Positions 25,746-34,186 of a stretch of 64,000 bases of DNA are shown one piece after another (the stretch's first letter is position 1; each line of letters begins with the position of its first letter). The position numbers and the translations under genes were made by a program. Source of the stretch: Rhodoferax sp. U11-2br (GTDB lineage: Bacteria; Pseudomonadota; Gammaproteobacteria; Burkholderiales; Burkholderiaceae_C); assembly GCF_018619435.1 (NCBI RefSeq), contig NZ_JAHFZF010000012.1, positions 50,332 through 114,331 on the forward strand. Direction: 5' to 3'. The notes under the pieces were generated by a model that saw only the letters and a program-made list of their open reading frames with translations, had not been told where the DNA came from and made no database searches.

Positions 25746-26982
25746 CCACACCGGCCCCGGACAAATACCACTGCGCGATGATCTGCCGCTCAGCCGCGGT
25801 GATGTGGGTGGTGTTGCTCATCGGCATGAGTTTGCTCACCACCACCTGCTGGTAGATGTTGGCCGCGTTTTGTTGGACCATCTGCGGGCTGTCAAAACGC
25901 AAACCCTTGGACTGCACCGCCTCACCATGGCACAGGTAACAACGCTGCTCCAGAACGGTTTGCAGGGTTTTGTAAGAGATTTGGCCGCTAGCCACCGTAT
26001 TACCTGGGCTACCCGCTACGGAAGACGTAGCAGATTGAGGGGTGTTGGATTCTGGCGCAGGTTTGAGCCAGACGATCATCATGGCAATCACCACCACACC
26101 CAGCAGCGCATAAGGCAGCGGATTGCCATTGCGCCCGAGCTTGAAGCCGTGGCGCAGCACAAAAAACTGGCGGATCACGGCACCGGCAAACATCATCGCA
26201 ATCAACACCAGCCAGTTTTGCGGGTGGGTGTAGGTGAAGCTGTAGTGGCCGCTGAGCATCGCAAACAACACCGGCAGCGTGAAATAGGTGTTGTGCACAC
26301 TGCGCTGTTTGCCACGTTTGCCATGGATCGGGTCCACCGGTTCACCGGCCTTGATCGCGGCAATCACCTTGCGCTGGCCCGGAATGATCCAGTGCGCCAC
26401 GTTGGCACTCATGGTGGTGGCCATCATCGCGCCCACCAGCAAAAAGGCGGCGCGCCCGGCAAACCAGTGGCAGGCCAGCCAACTGGCCACACACACCAGC
26501 ACCAACACCAGCGCGCCCACGATGGCATCACCGTTTTTGCGCTGGCCAAACAGGCGGCAGATCAGGTCGTACAACAGCCAAAAAATCACCAGAAAGAAAA
26601 TCGCCACCGTGATCGCCTGCCAGGGCAACCAATCCATCTTGGACTTGTCAATCAGGTAAGTGGTGGCACTCCACAGGTAGGACACGGTGAACAGCGAAAA
26701 GCCGGTCAGCCAGGTGGTGTAACTCTCCCAATAAAACCAGTGCAGGTGTTTGGGCAGCTGCGGCGGGCGCACCGCGAACTTCACCGGGTGGTAGAAGCCG
26801 CCGCCGTGCACCGCCCACAACTCACCGCTGACGCCTTGTTTTTTGAGGTCTTCGTCCTCGGGCGGGGTCAGGCTGCTGTCCAGAAACACAAAATAAAACG
26901 AGGAACCAATCCAGGCAATCGCGGTGATCACATGCACCCAGCGCAGCAGCAGGTTGGCCCAATCGAGGTAATAACTTTCCAT
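25738..26982 (-). CDS. puuD: membrane urate hydroxylase with cytochrome c domain (PuuD)
   Basis: PuuD oxidises urate to 5-hydroxyisourate at the inner membrane and hands electrons to the respiratory chain, so no hydrogen peroxide is made. This copy has 414 residues. The membrane domain (about residues 1-300) has roughly eight helices, with WVHVITAIAWIGSSFYF near the start. A Ser/Thr/Pro-rich linker precedes a C-terminal cytochrome c domain whose haem motif CYLCH covers Cys348-His352; the likely axial Met is in SKLMPMSNTT. With uraH, puuE and uraD-allC nearby it starts the urate pathway. xdhC lies just upstream on the same strand. Confidence 0.9.
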   Translation of the reverse strand: MESYYLDWANLLLRWVHVITAIAWIGSSFYFVFLDSSLTPPEDEDLKKQGVSGELWAVHGGGFYHPVKFAVRPPQLPKHLHWFYWESYTTWLTGFSLFTVSYLWSATTYLIDKSKMDWLPWQAITVAIFFLVIFWLLYDLICRLFGQRKNGDAIVGALVLVLVCVASWLACHWFAGRAAFLLVGAMMATTMSANVAHWIIPGQRKVIAAIKAGEPVDPIHGKRGKQRSVHNTYFTLPVLFAMLSGHYSFTYTHPQNWLVLIAMMFAGAVIRQFFVLRHGFKLGRNGNPLPYALLGVVVIAMMIVWLKPAPESNTPQSATSSVAGSPGNTVASGQISYKTLQTVLEQRCYLCHGEAVQSKGLRFDSPQMVQQNAANIYQQVVVSKLMPMSNTTHITAAERQIIAQWYLSGAGVDE

Positions 26983-26995
26983 CCACTATCCCTTT

Positions 26996-27823
26996 TTAAT
27001 GTCCAGACGACGTCTGCCCGACAACTTGCAAGACTTGTGCCGCCACCGCCACCGCAATCACCTCTGGCTGCTTGCCAACAATGCCCGGCACACCAATCGG
27101 GCAGGTCACCTGGGCCAGCTCCTCAGCCGTGAAACCACGCGCCAGCAGGCGGTGGCTGAAGCTGGCCCATTTGGTTCGGCTGCCAATCAGGCCGATAAAC
27201 GGCAGGTCCGCCTGCTGTCGCTGGCGCAACAAGCAGGCTGCCACCACATCCAGATCCTCGGCATGGCTGAAGCTCATGATCAGCACCAGCGCACCGGGTG
27301 GCAGGTCTGCCACCGCGGCCTGCACCGGTTGTGAATGTTCACACAGCACCTGCGCGGGCAGGTCGGGCGGGAATATCTCGTCACGGCTGTCGATCCAGTG
27401 CAGGCGCAGCGGCAGGGTTTGCAACACGGCCACCAGTGCCCGCCCGACATGGCCCCCCCCAAACAGCGCCACCAGCGGCCAGCTGGATTGTTGTGCCGTC
27501 AAACGCTGCGCCAGCTCGGAGGTGTCCTGTGCCCCCACTCGCTCAAATTGCAATGTCATCTCGCCCCCACAACACTGGCCCAAAGCGGGCCCCAGCGGGT
27601 AGCGACACATCTGTTTTGGTTCGCCCGATTTCAACTGTTGCCGGGCATGCTGGATGACCTGCCACTCCAGCTGGCCACCGCCCACCGTGCCCAGTGTGTG
27701 CCCGGCAAACACGGCCATCCAGGCACCGGCCTCACGGGGCACCGAGCCACGCGAGGTCTGCACCGTGACCAGCACCGCGTCCTGGGTGGCCAGATTCTGA
27801 ATAAAAGCTGCCAACACTGTCAC
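26996..27823 (-). CDS. xdhC: xanthine dehydrogenase accessory protein XdhC
   Basis: XdhC binds molybdenum cofactor, helps add its sulfido ligand and inserts it into xanthine dehydrogenase. The 275-residue sequence shows the N-terminal block TSRGSVPREAGAWMAVF, GTVGGGQLE, the CCGGEMTL motif and a C-terminal Rossmann part (ALFGGGHVGRALV, later LIGSRTKW). It is 13 bp upstream of puuD, on the same strand, which ties xanthine oxidation to urate breakdown. The xanthine dehydrogenase subunits (xdhA, xdhB) are not in the window. Confidence 0.92.
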   Translation of the reverse strand: MTVLAAFIQNLATQDAVLVTVQTSRGSVPREAGAWMAVFAGHTLGTVGGGQLEWQVIQHARQQLKSGEPKQMCRYPLGPALGQCCGGEMTLQFERVGAQDTSELAQRLTAQQSSWPLVALFGGGHVGRALVAVLQTLPLRLHWIDSRDEIFPPDLPAQVLCEHSQPVQAAVADLPPGALVLIMSFSHAEDLDVVAACLLRQRQQADLPFIGLIGSRTKWASFSHRLLARGFTAEELAQVTCPIGVPGIVGKQPEVIAVAVAAQVLQVVGQTSSGH

Positions 27824-27916
27824 AAATCCTTACCCAATGGGGGCCACAAAGCCTGTCAAACACGGCGTTTTTGCGGCACAGTAGCGCACCTGCACATCCT
27901 GCCCAAAAGAGACACC

Positions 27917-28426
27917 ATGAACCTGTTCACCCCGCAACACACTCGCCAAGCCAGCTGGGGCCTGGCGCTGGCCTCGACGCTGGCGGCCTTGCTCAGTGGC
28001 TGCAGTAGCCCACCCAAGGCGCCGCCTGCACCACCCGCCGCGCCGGTGGTTGTCCCACCGCCGCCCGCCGCCGCACCGGCTCTGGTGTCGCAGGCTGTAA
28101 CCCCGCGCGCCTACCGGCGTGACGCTGCACAACATCTCTACAGTAAAAACGCCGACCGCATCTACCGGGGCAAGATGCCGCCGCTGCTGTATGCGATCGG
28201 TGTGCTGCAGGTCGAGGTGGACAACAAAGGCCGCGTCACCGGCACCAGCTGGATGCGTGCGCCCAACCACGCGCCCGAGGTGATTGCCGAGATCGAACAC
28301 ACGGTGCGTGCCGCCGCACCCTACCCGGTGCCGGTGCGCATGGGCCGTGTCACCTACACCGACACCTGGCTGTGGCACAAAAGTGGCACCTTCCAGCTCG
28401 ACACCCTGACCGAAGGGCAGTATTAA
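27917..28426 (+). CDS. lipoprotein with TonB C-terminal-like domain
   Basis: This 169-residue protein has a lipoprotein signal ending LLSGCSS, with Cys at about residue 29. A Pro/Ala-rich spacer follows (PPAAPVVVPPPPAAA). The remaining 100 residues resemble the TonB C-terminal fold: LYSKNADRIYRGKMPP, VLQVEVDNKGRVTGTSW, then a pair of strands near the end. As a lipoprotein it is unlikely to be an energy transducer; family members of this type are uncharacterised envelope proteins. It faces xdhC divergently and converges on uraH. Confidence 0.7.
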   Translation: MNLFTPQHTRQASWGLALASTLAALLSGCSSPPKAPPAPPAAPVVVPPPPAAAPALVSQAVTPRAYRRDAAQHLYSKNADRIYRGKMPPLLYAIGVLQVEVDNKGRVTGTSWMRAPNHAPEVIAEIEHTVRAAAPYPVPVRMGRVTYTDTWLWHKSGTFQLDTLTEGQY

Positions 28427-28432
28427 CACCAC

Positions 28433-28786
28433 TCAGGAGCCCCGGTAGGTCGAATAACTCCAGGGGCTCACCAACAGCGGCACGTGGTAGTGCGCCGCTG
28501 GGTCGGCCACCCCAAAGTCCAGGTTCACCTGGTCCAGAAAGTTGGGCTCGGGCAACACCACACCCCGCGCCTTGAAATAAGCCGCCACCTCAAACACCAG
28601 CCGGTAGGTGCCGCGCTGCAGGCTGCTGGCATCGAGCAGCAGGCCGTCGGGGTTGCGGCCATCGGTATTCAGCACCAGCTGTTTGATCAGGCGCGGCGCA
28701 CCGGCACCGGTGGCCCACAGCGCCACCGACATGCCTGCCGCCGGTGTGCCGTGCATGGTGTCCAACACATGTGTACTCAATCCCAT
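28433..28786 (-). CDS. uraH: 5-hydroxyisourate hydrolase (transthyretin-like)
   Basis: UraH hydrolyses 5-hydroxyisourate, the product of PuuD, to OHCU. The 117-residue protein has the family marks: the N-terminal STHVLDTMHG with catalytic His, the middle YRLVFEVAAYF segment, HYHVPLLVSPWSYSTYRGS at the C-terminus including the diagnostic YRGS. It is full length and has no signal peptide. It sits between the lipoprotein gene (convergent) and puuE (divergent). Confidence 0.95.
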   Translation of the reverse strand: MGLSTHVLDTMHGTPAAGMSVALWATGAGAPRLIKQLVLNTDGRNPDGLLLDASSLQRGTYRLVFEVAAYFKARGVVLPEPNFLDQVNLDFGVADPAAHYHVPLLVSPWSYSTYRGS

Positions 28787-28877
28787 GAATGCTTCCTCAA
28801 AATAAGGTCAAAGTGTATTGGGCATAAACGACGCAGCTATCATGCCAGCCAACCCTGTCTGACGCTGATTTCACACC

Positions 28878-29840
28878 ATGAGCCACTACAACAGCACCCT
28901 ACCCTACCCGCGCGATTTGAAGGGCTACGGCCCCCAACCACCCCACGCCCAATGGCCCAACCAGGCCCGCATTGCGGTGCAGTTTGTGCTGAACTACGAG
29001 GAAGGCGGCGAAAACTGCGTGTTGCACGGCGATGCGGGCAGTGAGCAATTCCTCTCGGAGATGTTCAACCCGGCCAGTTACCCAGAGCGCCACATCAGCA
29101 TGGAGGGTATCTACGAATACGGCTCACGCGCCGGGGTCTGGCGCATCTTGCGTGAGTTCGAGAAGCGTGGTCTGCCACTGACCGTGTTTGGCGTCAGCAT
29201 GGCGCTGGAGCGTTACCCCGAGCTGGTGCAGGCCTGCCAGAGCCTGGGCCACGAGATCGCCTGCCACGGTTTGCGCTGGATCCACTACCAGAACGTTCCC
29301 GAAGCGGTGGAGCGTGAACACATGGCACGTGGCATGGAGATCCTGACCAAACTCATGGGTGTGCGCCCGCAAGGCTGGTACACCGGGCGCGACAGCCCCA
29401 ACACGCGCCGCCTGGTGGCCGACTTTGGTGGTTTTGCCTACGACGCTGACTACTACGGCGACGACTTGCCGTTCTGGATGGACGTGAAAAAAACCGACGG
29501 CAGCCTGGCGCAACAGCTGATCGTGCCCTACACCCTGGACTGCAACGACATGCGTTTTGCCCTGCCCCAAGGCTACAGCCACGCCGACCCGTTCTACCAG
29601 TACCTCAAGGACACGTTTGATGCGCTCTACGCCGAGGGTGACCCCAATGGCCTGAACGCGCCCAAGATGATGAGTGTGGGCATGCACTGCCGCCTGCTCG
29701 GACGCCCGGGGCGCATCACCGCGTTGCAACGTTTCTTGGACCACATCGGGCAACACGAACATGTGTGGGTGTGCCGCAGGTTGGACATTGCGCGGCATTG
29801 GCGCTCGGTGCACCCGTATGACGCGGTGGCGGTGGCCTGA
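28878..29840 (+). CDS. puuE: allantoinase PuuE (polysaccharide deacetylase fold)
   Basis: PuuE opens the hydantoin ring of allantoin to give allantoate. It is unrelated to the metal-dependent amidohydrolase AllB and has the polysaccharide-deacetylase (NodB) fold. The 320-residue sequence shows NYEEGGENCVLHGD near residue 38, LTVFGVSMALERYPE, CHGLRWIHYQ, GWYTGRDSPNTRRLVADFGG and the C-terminal MSVGMHCRLLGRPGRI, all typical. It is followed on the same strand by the uraD-allC fusion, the steps just before and after it, with a palindromic repeat between. Confidence 0.92.
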   Translation: MSHYNSTLPYPRDLKGYGPQPPHAQWPNQARIAVQFVLNYEEGGENCVLHGDAGSEQFLSEMFNPASYPERHISMEGIYEYGSRAGVWRILREFEKRGLPLTVFGVSMALERYPELVQACQSLGHEIACHGLRWIHYQNVPEAVEREHMARGMEILTKLMGVRPQGWYTGRDSPNTRRLVADFGGFAYDADYYGDDLPFWMDVKKTDGSLAQQLIVPYTLDCNDMRFALPQGYSHADPFYQYLKDTFDALYAEGDPNGLNAPKMMSVGMHCRLLGRPGRITALQRFLDHIGQHEHVWVCRRLDIARHWRSVHPYDAVAVA

Positions 29841-29874
29841 GATTTGCTTGAGTTCATGTGCGCCTGATTTATGT

Positions 29875-29932
29875 GTTTTTTTGGCCTCTAGCCCTCGTAA
29901 ATACTGAATCAAGGGCTCTTACAGATGTAGCA
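29875..29932. repeat. palindromic repeat copy between puuE and uraD-allC
   Basis: TTTTTTTGGCCTCTAGCCCT continues to CAAGGGCTCTTACAGATGTAG. It starts 34 bases after the puuE stop, with a T-run on its left side. Confidence 0.8.
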
Positions 29933-29972
29933 GTTTGGACTGCATCTGCCGCCGACTTAAATAACCAACACC

Positions 29973-31793
29973 ATGCCCTTAACCCTGGACCAACTCAACA
30001 CCGCCTCCAAACTAGAGGCCTTGCAGCTGCTCGACGGCCTCTACGAACACAGCCCCTGGATAACCGAGGCGGCACTGCAGCAGCGGCCCTTCCAGTCGTT
30101 GGCCCAGCTCAAAGTCCTGTTGACCCAGGTGGTGAGCACGGCCCCGCGCGAAGCCCAGCTGAGCCTGATCCGCGCTCACCCCGAGCTGGCCGGCAAAGCC
30201 ATGGTCAGCCAGAGCCTCACGACGGAGTCCACCAACGAGCAAAACAAAGCGGGCCTGACGAACTGCAGCCCGGCCGAATTTGCCAAGCTGCAGCAGCTAA
30301 ATGCCGACTACAACACCCAATTTGGCTGGCCCTTTATCCTGGCGGTGCGTGGGCCGCGTGGCACGGGTTTGAGCCGGGCCGAGATCATCGCCACCTTTGA
30401 GCGCCGCCTGCACAGCCACCCGGACTTTGAACTTCAAGAGTGCCTGCGCAACATCCACCGCATTGCCGAGATCCGTCTCAACGACAAGTTTGGCATCACC
30501 CCCACGCTGGGCAACGCGGTGTGGGACCAGCAGGAACAACTCGCCGAGTTTTCGGAGCCTGGCTACAAGGAACAGAACCAGCTCACCGTGACCTACCTGA
30601 CGGAGGCCCACCGTGCCTGCGCCGAACGCATCCGGGGCTGGATGCTGGAAAGCGGGTTCGATACCGTGTCCATCGACGCGGTAGGCAATGTGGTCGGGCG
30701 ATATGAGGCGCTTGACAAAAACAGTAGCAGCTCGCCCTTACCCAATAAGGACCAGAGCCCCAAAACACTGTTGACCGGCAGCCACTATGACACCGTGCGC
30801 AACGGCGGCAAATACGATGGCCGCCTGGGCATTGTTGTGCCCATGGCCTGTGTGCGTGAGTTGCACCGCGTTGGGCGACGCCTGCCGTTTGCCATCGAGG
30901 TGGTCGCGTTTGCCGAGGAAGAAGGCCAGCGCTTCAAAGCCACGTTTTTGGGCTCCAGCGCGCTCACCGGCAGTTTTGATGCGACCTGGCTGGACCAGCT
31001 GGATGCCGATGGCGTGTCGATGCTGGCGGTCATGCAACAGGCCGGGCTCGGTGGTGCGGACAAAACCGCCGCCCTGCAAGCCATCAGCGCTCTGAAACGC
31101 GACCCGGCGCAGTACCTGGGTTTTGTCGAGGTCCACATCGAACAGGGCCCGGTGCTCAACACGCTGAACCTGCCGCTGGGCATCGTCACCGCGATCAACG
31201 CCAGTGTGCGTTACCTCGGCGAAGTCACCGGTGTGGCCAGCCACGCCGGCACCACCCCGATGGACCAGCGTTTTGACGCCGCCTGTGCGGTGGCCGAGCT
31301 GGCGCTCTACCTGGAGCAACGCGCGGCGCAGGACGGCGACTCGGTGGCCACCATGGGCCAACTCAACGTGCCCAACGGCAGCATCAACGTGGTGCCGGGG
31401 CGTTGCACGTTCAGCCAGGATTTGCGCGCGCCGAGTGACCGCCAGCGTGATGCGCTGGACGCGGATGTACGCGCCACCTTGGCACAGATCAGCCAGCGCC
31501 GGGGGCTGCAGTTCACGCTGCAGGAAACCATGCGCGCCAGCGCCGCACCCAGTGACGCCCTCTGGCAACAACGCTGGGAAGCTGCCGTGGCGGCACTGGG
31601 CCTGCCCGTCCACCATCTGCCCAGCGGCGCTGGCCATGACGCGATGAAGTTGCACGAGCTGATGCCCCAGGCCATGTTGTTTGTGCGCGGCCAAAACGCC
31701 GGCATCAGCCACAACCCGCTGGAGTCCACCACAAGTGATGACATGCAGTTGGCGGTGGAGGCGTTTATGCAGTTGCTGGAGTTGGTGGCGTGA
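29973..31793 (+). CDS. uraD-allC: fused OHCU decarboxylase / allantoate amidohydrolase
   Basis: This 606-residue protein joins two purine enzymes. Residues 1-165 are OHCU decarboxylase (UraD): catalytic His in RAHPELAGKA, then STNEQNKAGL and GWPFILAVRG. UraD turns OHCU into S-allantoin. Residues 185-606 are an M20-family allantoate amidohydrolase (AllC) with metal-site motifs GSHYDTV, FAEEEGQRF, EVHIEQGPVL and the end segment NAGISHNPLES. It releases ammonia from allantoate to give ureidoglycine. Fusion joins steps before and after the PuuE reaction. About 19 extra residues (from ALDKNSSSSPLPNKD) next to the GSHYDTV motif come from a palindromic repeat. Confidence 0.9.
   Translation: MPLTLDQLNTASKLEALQLLDGLYEHSPWITEAALQQRPFQSLAQLKVLLTQVVSTAPREAQLSLIRAHPELAGKAMVSQSLTTESTNEQNKAGLTNCSPAEFAKLQQLNADYNTQFGWPFILAVRGPRGTGLSRAEIIATFERRLHSHPDFELQECLRNIHRIAEIRLNDKFGITPTLGNAVWDQQEQLAEFSEPGYKEQNQLTVTYLTEAHRACAERIRGWMLESGFDTVSIDAVGNVVGRYEALDKNSSSSPLPNKDQSPKTLLTGSHYDTVRNGGKYDGRLGIVVPMACVRELHRVGRRLPFAIEVVAFAEEEGQRFKATFLGSSALTGSFDATWLDQLDADGVSMLAVMQQAGLGGADKTAALQAISALKRDPAQYLGFVEVHIEQGPVLNTLNLPLGIVTAINASVRYLGEVTGVASHAGTTPMDQRFDAACAVAELALYLEQRAAQDGDSVATMGQLNVPNGSINVVPGRCTFSQDLRAPSDRQRDALDADVRATLAQISQRRGLQFTLQETMRASAAPSDALWQQRWEAAVAALGLPVHHLPSGAGHDAMKLHELMPQAMLFVRGQNAGISHNPLESTTSDDMQLAVEAFMQLLELVA
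30721..30760. repeat. palindromic repeat copy inside uraD-allC
   Basis: ACAGTAGCAGCTCGCCCTTA then CCCAATAAGGACCAGAGCCC is a diverged copy in frame. It encodes a Ser/Pro-rich insert in a surface loop of the AllC half. Confidence 0.65.
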
Positions 31794-31871
31794 AATCGCC
31801 CGTTATGACTCCCACACGTGCAGTTTTTACCCGCTGTGCGTATTGGGTGCCCAACTCCGCGGATGTCCCCC

Positions 31872-31892
31872 GGCTTGGGCCCTGCCCAAGCC
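31872..31892 (+). terminator. hairpin after uraD-allC
   Basis: GGCTTGGGC-CCT-GCCCAAGCC is a perfect 9-bp stem with a three-base loop, 79 bases after the stop. The T-rich tail (TCCTCCTTTATT) is weak. The rest of 31794-32085 shows nothing I can call a gene. Confidence 0.5.
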
Positions 31893-32085
31893 TCCTCCTT
31901 TATTCCGCTGCGTCAGACACCCAACACACACCACTCGCAAATCAGTTTGCAAGCAAACCCAGGCAGATAACCCACCGGCTGCTGCGTAGCGCGAACCAGA
32001 GGCGCTTGCCCGTCAGCACCCTCAGCATGATGCTGTAGGGTCAACACACAAGCGCAACAACCAACACAACCCACCCAAAACTCCC

Positions 32086-33312
32086 ATGACCACTGAAAAC
32101 CAACTCGACGCCTGGATTGACGCCCACTTTGACGAACAGGTGGCGTTTTTGCAGCAACTCATACAGGTGCCCACCGACACACCACCCGGCAACAACGCGC
32201 CACACGCTGAACGTGCCGCTGATTTGTTTGAGGCCATGGGTCTGAAGACTGACAAACACCCGGTGCCCGCATCGGACGTGCAGGCCGCTGGGCTGCAAAG
32301 CATCACCAACCTGATCGTGCGCCGCAGTTATGGCGCGGGTGGCAAAACGATTGCGCTCAACGCGCATGGCGACGTGGTGCCGCCCGGTGAGGGCTGGACA
32401 CATGACCCCTACGGTGGCGAGATCGTGGACGGCAAGATGTATGGCCGCGCTGCCGCGGTGAGCAAATGCGACTTTGCCACCTACGCCTTTGCCATCCGCG
32501 CGCTGGAGGCGGTGGCCAAACCAACCCAGGGCCAGATTGACCTGCTGCTGACCTATGACGAAGAATTTGGCGGTGAGGTCGGCCCGGCCTGGTTGCTCTC
32601 TCAGGGGCTGACACACCCGGACCTGATGATTGCCGCTGGTTTCAGCTACCAGGTGATCACCGCGCACAACGGCTGCCTGCAGCTCGAAGTGACGGTGCAT
32701 GGGCAGATGGCGCACGCCGCGATTCCCGAGTCGGGTGTGGATGCTTTGCAGGCTGCGGTGAAGATCCTCAACGTGCTCTACGCACAAAACGACCTCTACC
32801 GCGCCACCCTCACATCGCAGGTGACGGGCATCACCCACCCGTATCTGAACGTGGGCCTGATCTCGGGTGGCACCAACACCAATGTGATTCCTGGCAAAGT
32901 GACTTTTAAGCTTGATCGCCGCATGATTCCTGAGGAAGATGCTACACAAGTCGAAGCAGCTCTGCGCCAACTGATAACTGAGACCGCCGCATTGTCACCC
33001 GGTGTGACGGTCGATGTGCGGCGCATTTTGCTGGCCCAGTCGATGAAACCACTGTCGGGCAACCAGCCACTGGTGGACGCGATCCAGAAACACGGTCAGG
33101 AAGTGTTTGGTGAACCGATTCCCGCGCTGGGCACACCGCTCTATACCGATGTGCGTCTGTTTGTCGAGCGCGGCATCCCCGGCGTGATCTACGGCGCCGG
33201 GCCGCGCACCGTGCGCGAGTCGAACGCCAAACGCGCTGACGAACACCTGGTGCTGGACGACCTGCGCCGTGCCACCAAGGTCATCGCCCGCAGCCTGCAC
33301 GACCTGTTGTGA
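32086..33312 (+). CDS. M20-family metallopeptidase/deacylase (ArgE/DapE/aminoacylase-like)
   Basis: This 408-residue M20 amidohydrolase shows the metal and catalytic motifs ALNAHGDVVPPGEGW, a central YDEEFGGEVG and the lid/dimer domain (HGQMAHAAIPESGVDALQ), with TNVIPGKVTFKLDRRMIPEE. A C-terminal ERGIPGVIYGAGP completes the fold. It is not AllC, which is the previous gene, and not an obvious ArgE or DapE. Location directly after the urate genes suggests an amide or carbamoyl compound from nitrogen salvage as substrate, but this is only inferred from position. Confidence 0.85.
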   Translation: MTTENQLDAWIDAHFDEQVAFLQQLIQVPTDTPPGNNAPHAERAADLFEAMGLKTDKHPVPASDVQAAGLQSITNLIVRRSYGAGGKTIALNAHGDVVPPGEGWTHDPYGGEIVDGKMYGRAAAVSKCDFATYAFAIRALEAVAKPTQGQIDLLLTYDEEFGGEVGPAWLLSQGLTHPDLMIAAGFSYQVITAHNGCLQLEVTVHGQMAHAAIPESGVDALQAAVKILNVLYAQNDLYRATLTSQVTGITHPYLNVGLISGGTNTNVIPGKVTFKLDRRMIPEEDATQVEAALRQLITETAALSPGVTVDVRRILLAQSMKPLSGNQPLVDAIQKHGQEVFGEPIPALGTPLYTDVRLFVERGIPGVIYGAGPRTVRESNAKRADEHLVLDDLRRATKVIARSLHDLL

Positions 33313-33372
33313 GCCGCAACGGCCGTGTCCGGCCGGGCGTTCGACATTCGTCAACTAAAATTGACAGTTTCT

Positions 33373-33401
33373 CACCTGCGGCACCAACCGTGTCGCAGGT
33401 G
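33373..33401 (+). other. hairpin in the ubiE leader
   Basis: CACCTGCG and CGCAGGTG form an 8-bp stem around a 13-base loop, about 55 bp before the ubiE start. It may be a terminator for the preceding gene (no T-run) or a leader structure. Confidence 0.35.
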
Positions 33402-33454
33402 CTTGGGCCACCTGCCAGCTGCTGCGGCCAGACTTTTGCAAGACCACCGACCTG

Positions 33455-34186
33455 ATGCGCCAAGAACACGAGATCAACCACAGCTTTGGCCGCGAATCGG
33501 TCAACCCCACTGAGCGCCGCGACCGCATCCGCACGGTGTTCACCGCCGTGGCCCCGCGTTACGACCTGATGAACGACCTGATGAGTATGGGCATCCACCG
33601 CCTGTGGAAGCGCAGATTAGCCCGCTCGGTGCAGGGTATCCAGGGCCAGGTGATTGACCTGGCCGGTGGCACGGGCGACGTGGCGCGGCTGCTGCGTGCA
33701 CCTGGGCGGCACGTGACGGTGTGTGACCCAAGCCTTGCCATGATGCAGGTCGGCCAGCAGCGCCCCGACATGGTCGGCATCGACTGGCTGGTGGGTGAGG
33801 CTGAACAACTGCCGCTGGCAGACGCCAGTGTGGACTTGCTCACCGTGTCCTTCGGGCTGCGCAATGCCACGCACCTGGAGCGGGCGCTGTCAGAAATTCA
33901 CCGCGTACTCAAACCCGGTGGCCAGTTTGTCTGCCTGGAGTTTTCTCAGCCCGCGTTCTGGCTGGCGCCAATCTACAACCTGTATTCGTTTCTGCTGATC
34001 CCGCGCCTGGGTGCGCTGGTGGCCCGCGCGCCGATTGCCTACCAGTACCTGGTGGAGTCGATCCGCCGTTTTCCCAACCAGCAGGGTTTTGCCGATCTGA
34101 TGCGCCAGGCGGGTTTCACAAACATCCGCTGGAACAACCTGTCTTTTGGCATCGCCTGCCTGCACTATGGAACCCGCCCTCAATGA
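33455..34186 (+). CDS. ubiE: UbiE/MenG-type quinone C-methyltransferase
   Basis: This 243-residue SAM-dependent methyltransferase of the UbiE family methylates the ring of demethylmenaquinone and/or the ubiquinone precursor. The family signature YDLMNDLMSMGIHRLWKR is at residues 36-53, the SAM-binding motif is IDLAGGTGDVA, and LKPGGQFVCLEFSQP follows. The stop overlaps the start of menA (ATGA at 34183-34186), so the two products are translated together. With MenA as partner, methylation of demethylmenaquinone is the most likely role here; the main ubiquinone enzyme may be elsewhere. Confidence 0.88.
   Translation: MRQEHEINHSFGRESVNPTERRDRIRTVFTAVAPRYDLMNDLMSMGIHRLWKRRLARSVQGIQGQVIDLAGGTGDVARLLRAPGRHVTVCDPSLAMMQVGQQRPDMVGIDWLVGEAEQLPLADASVDLLTVSFGLRNATHLERALSEIHRVLKPGGQFVCLEFSQPAFWLAPIYNLYSFLLIPRLGALVARAPIAYQYLVESIRRFPNQQGFADLMRQAGFTNIRWNNLSFGIACLHYGTRPQ

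Noticed and set aside
25984..26030. Possible palindromic repeat (CTAGCC...GGGCTA) in the puuD linker
   Set aside because: Only the outer arms match; the AAGGGCT core is not recognisable and the linker is expected to be variable.
31790..32038. 82-codon frame after uraD-allC
   Set aside because: It has a GTG start overlapping the upstream stop, no protein-like pattern, and spans a terminator-like hairpin.
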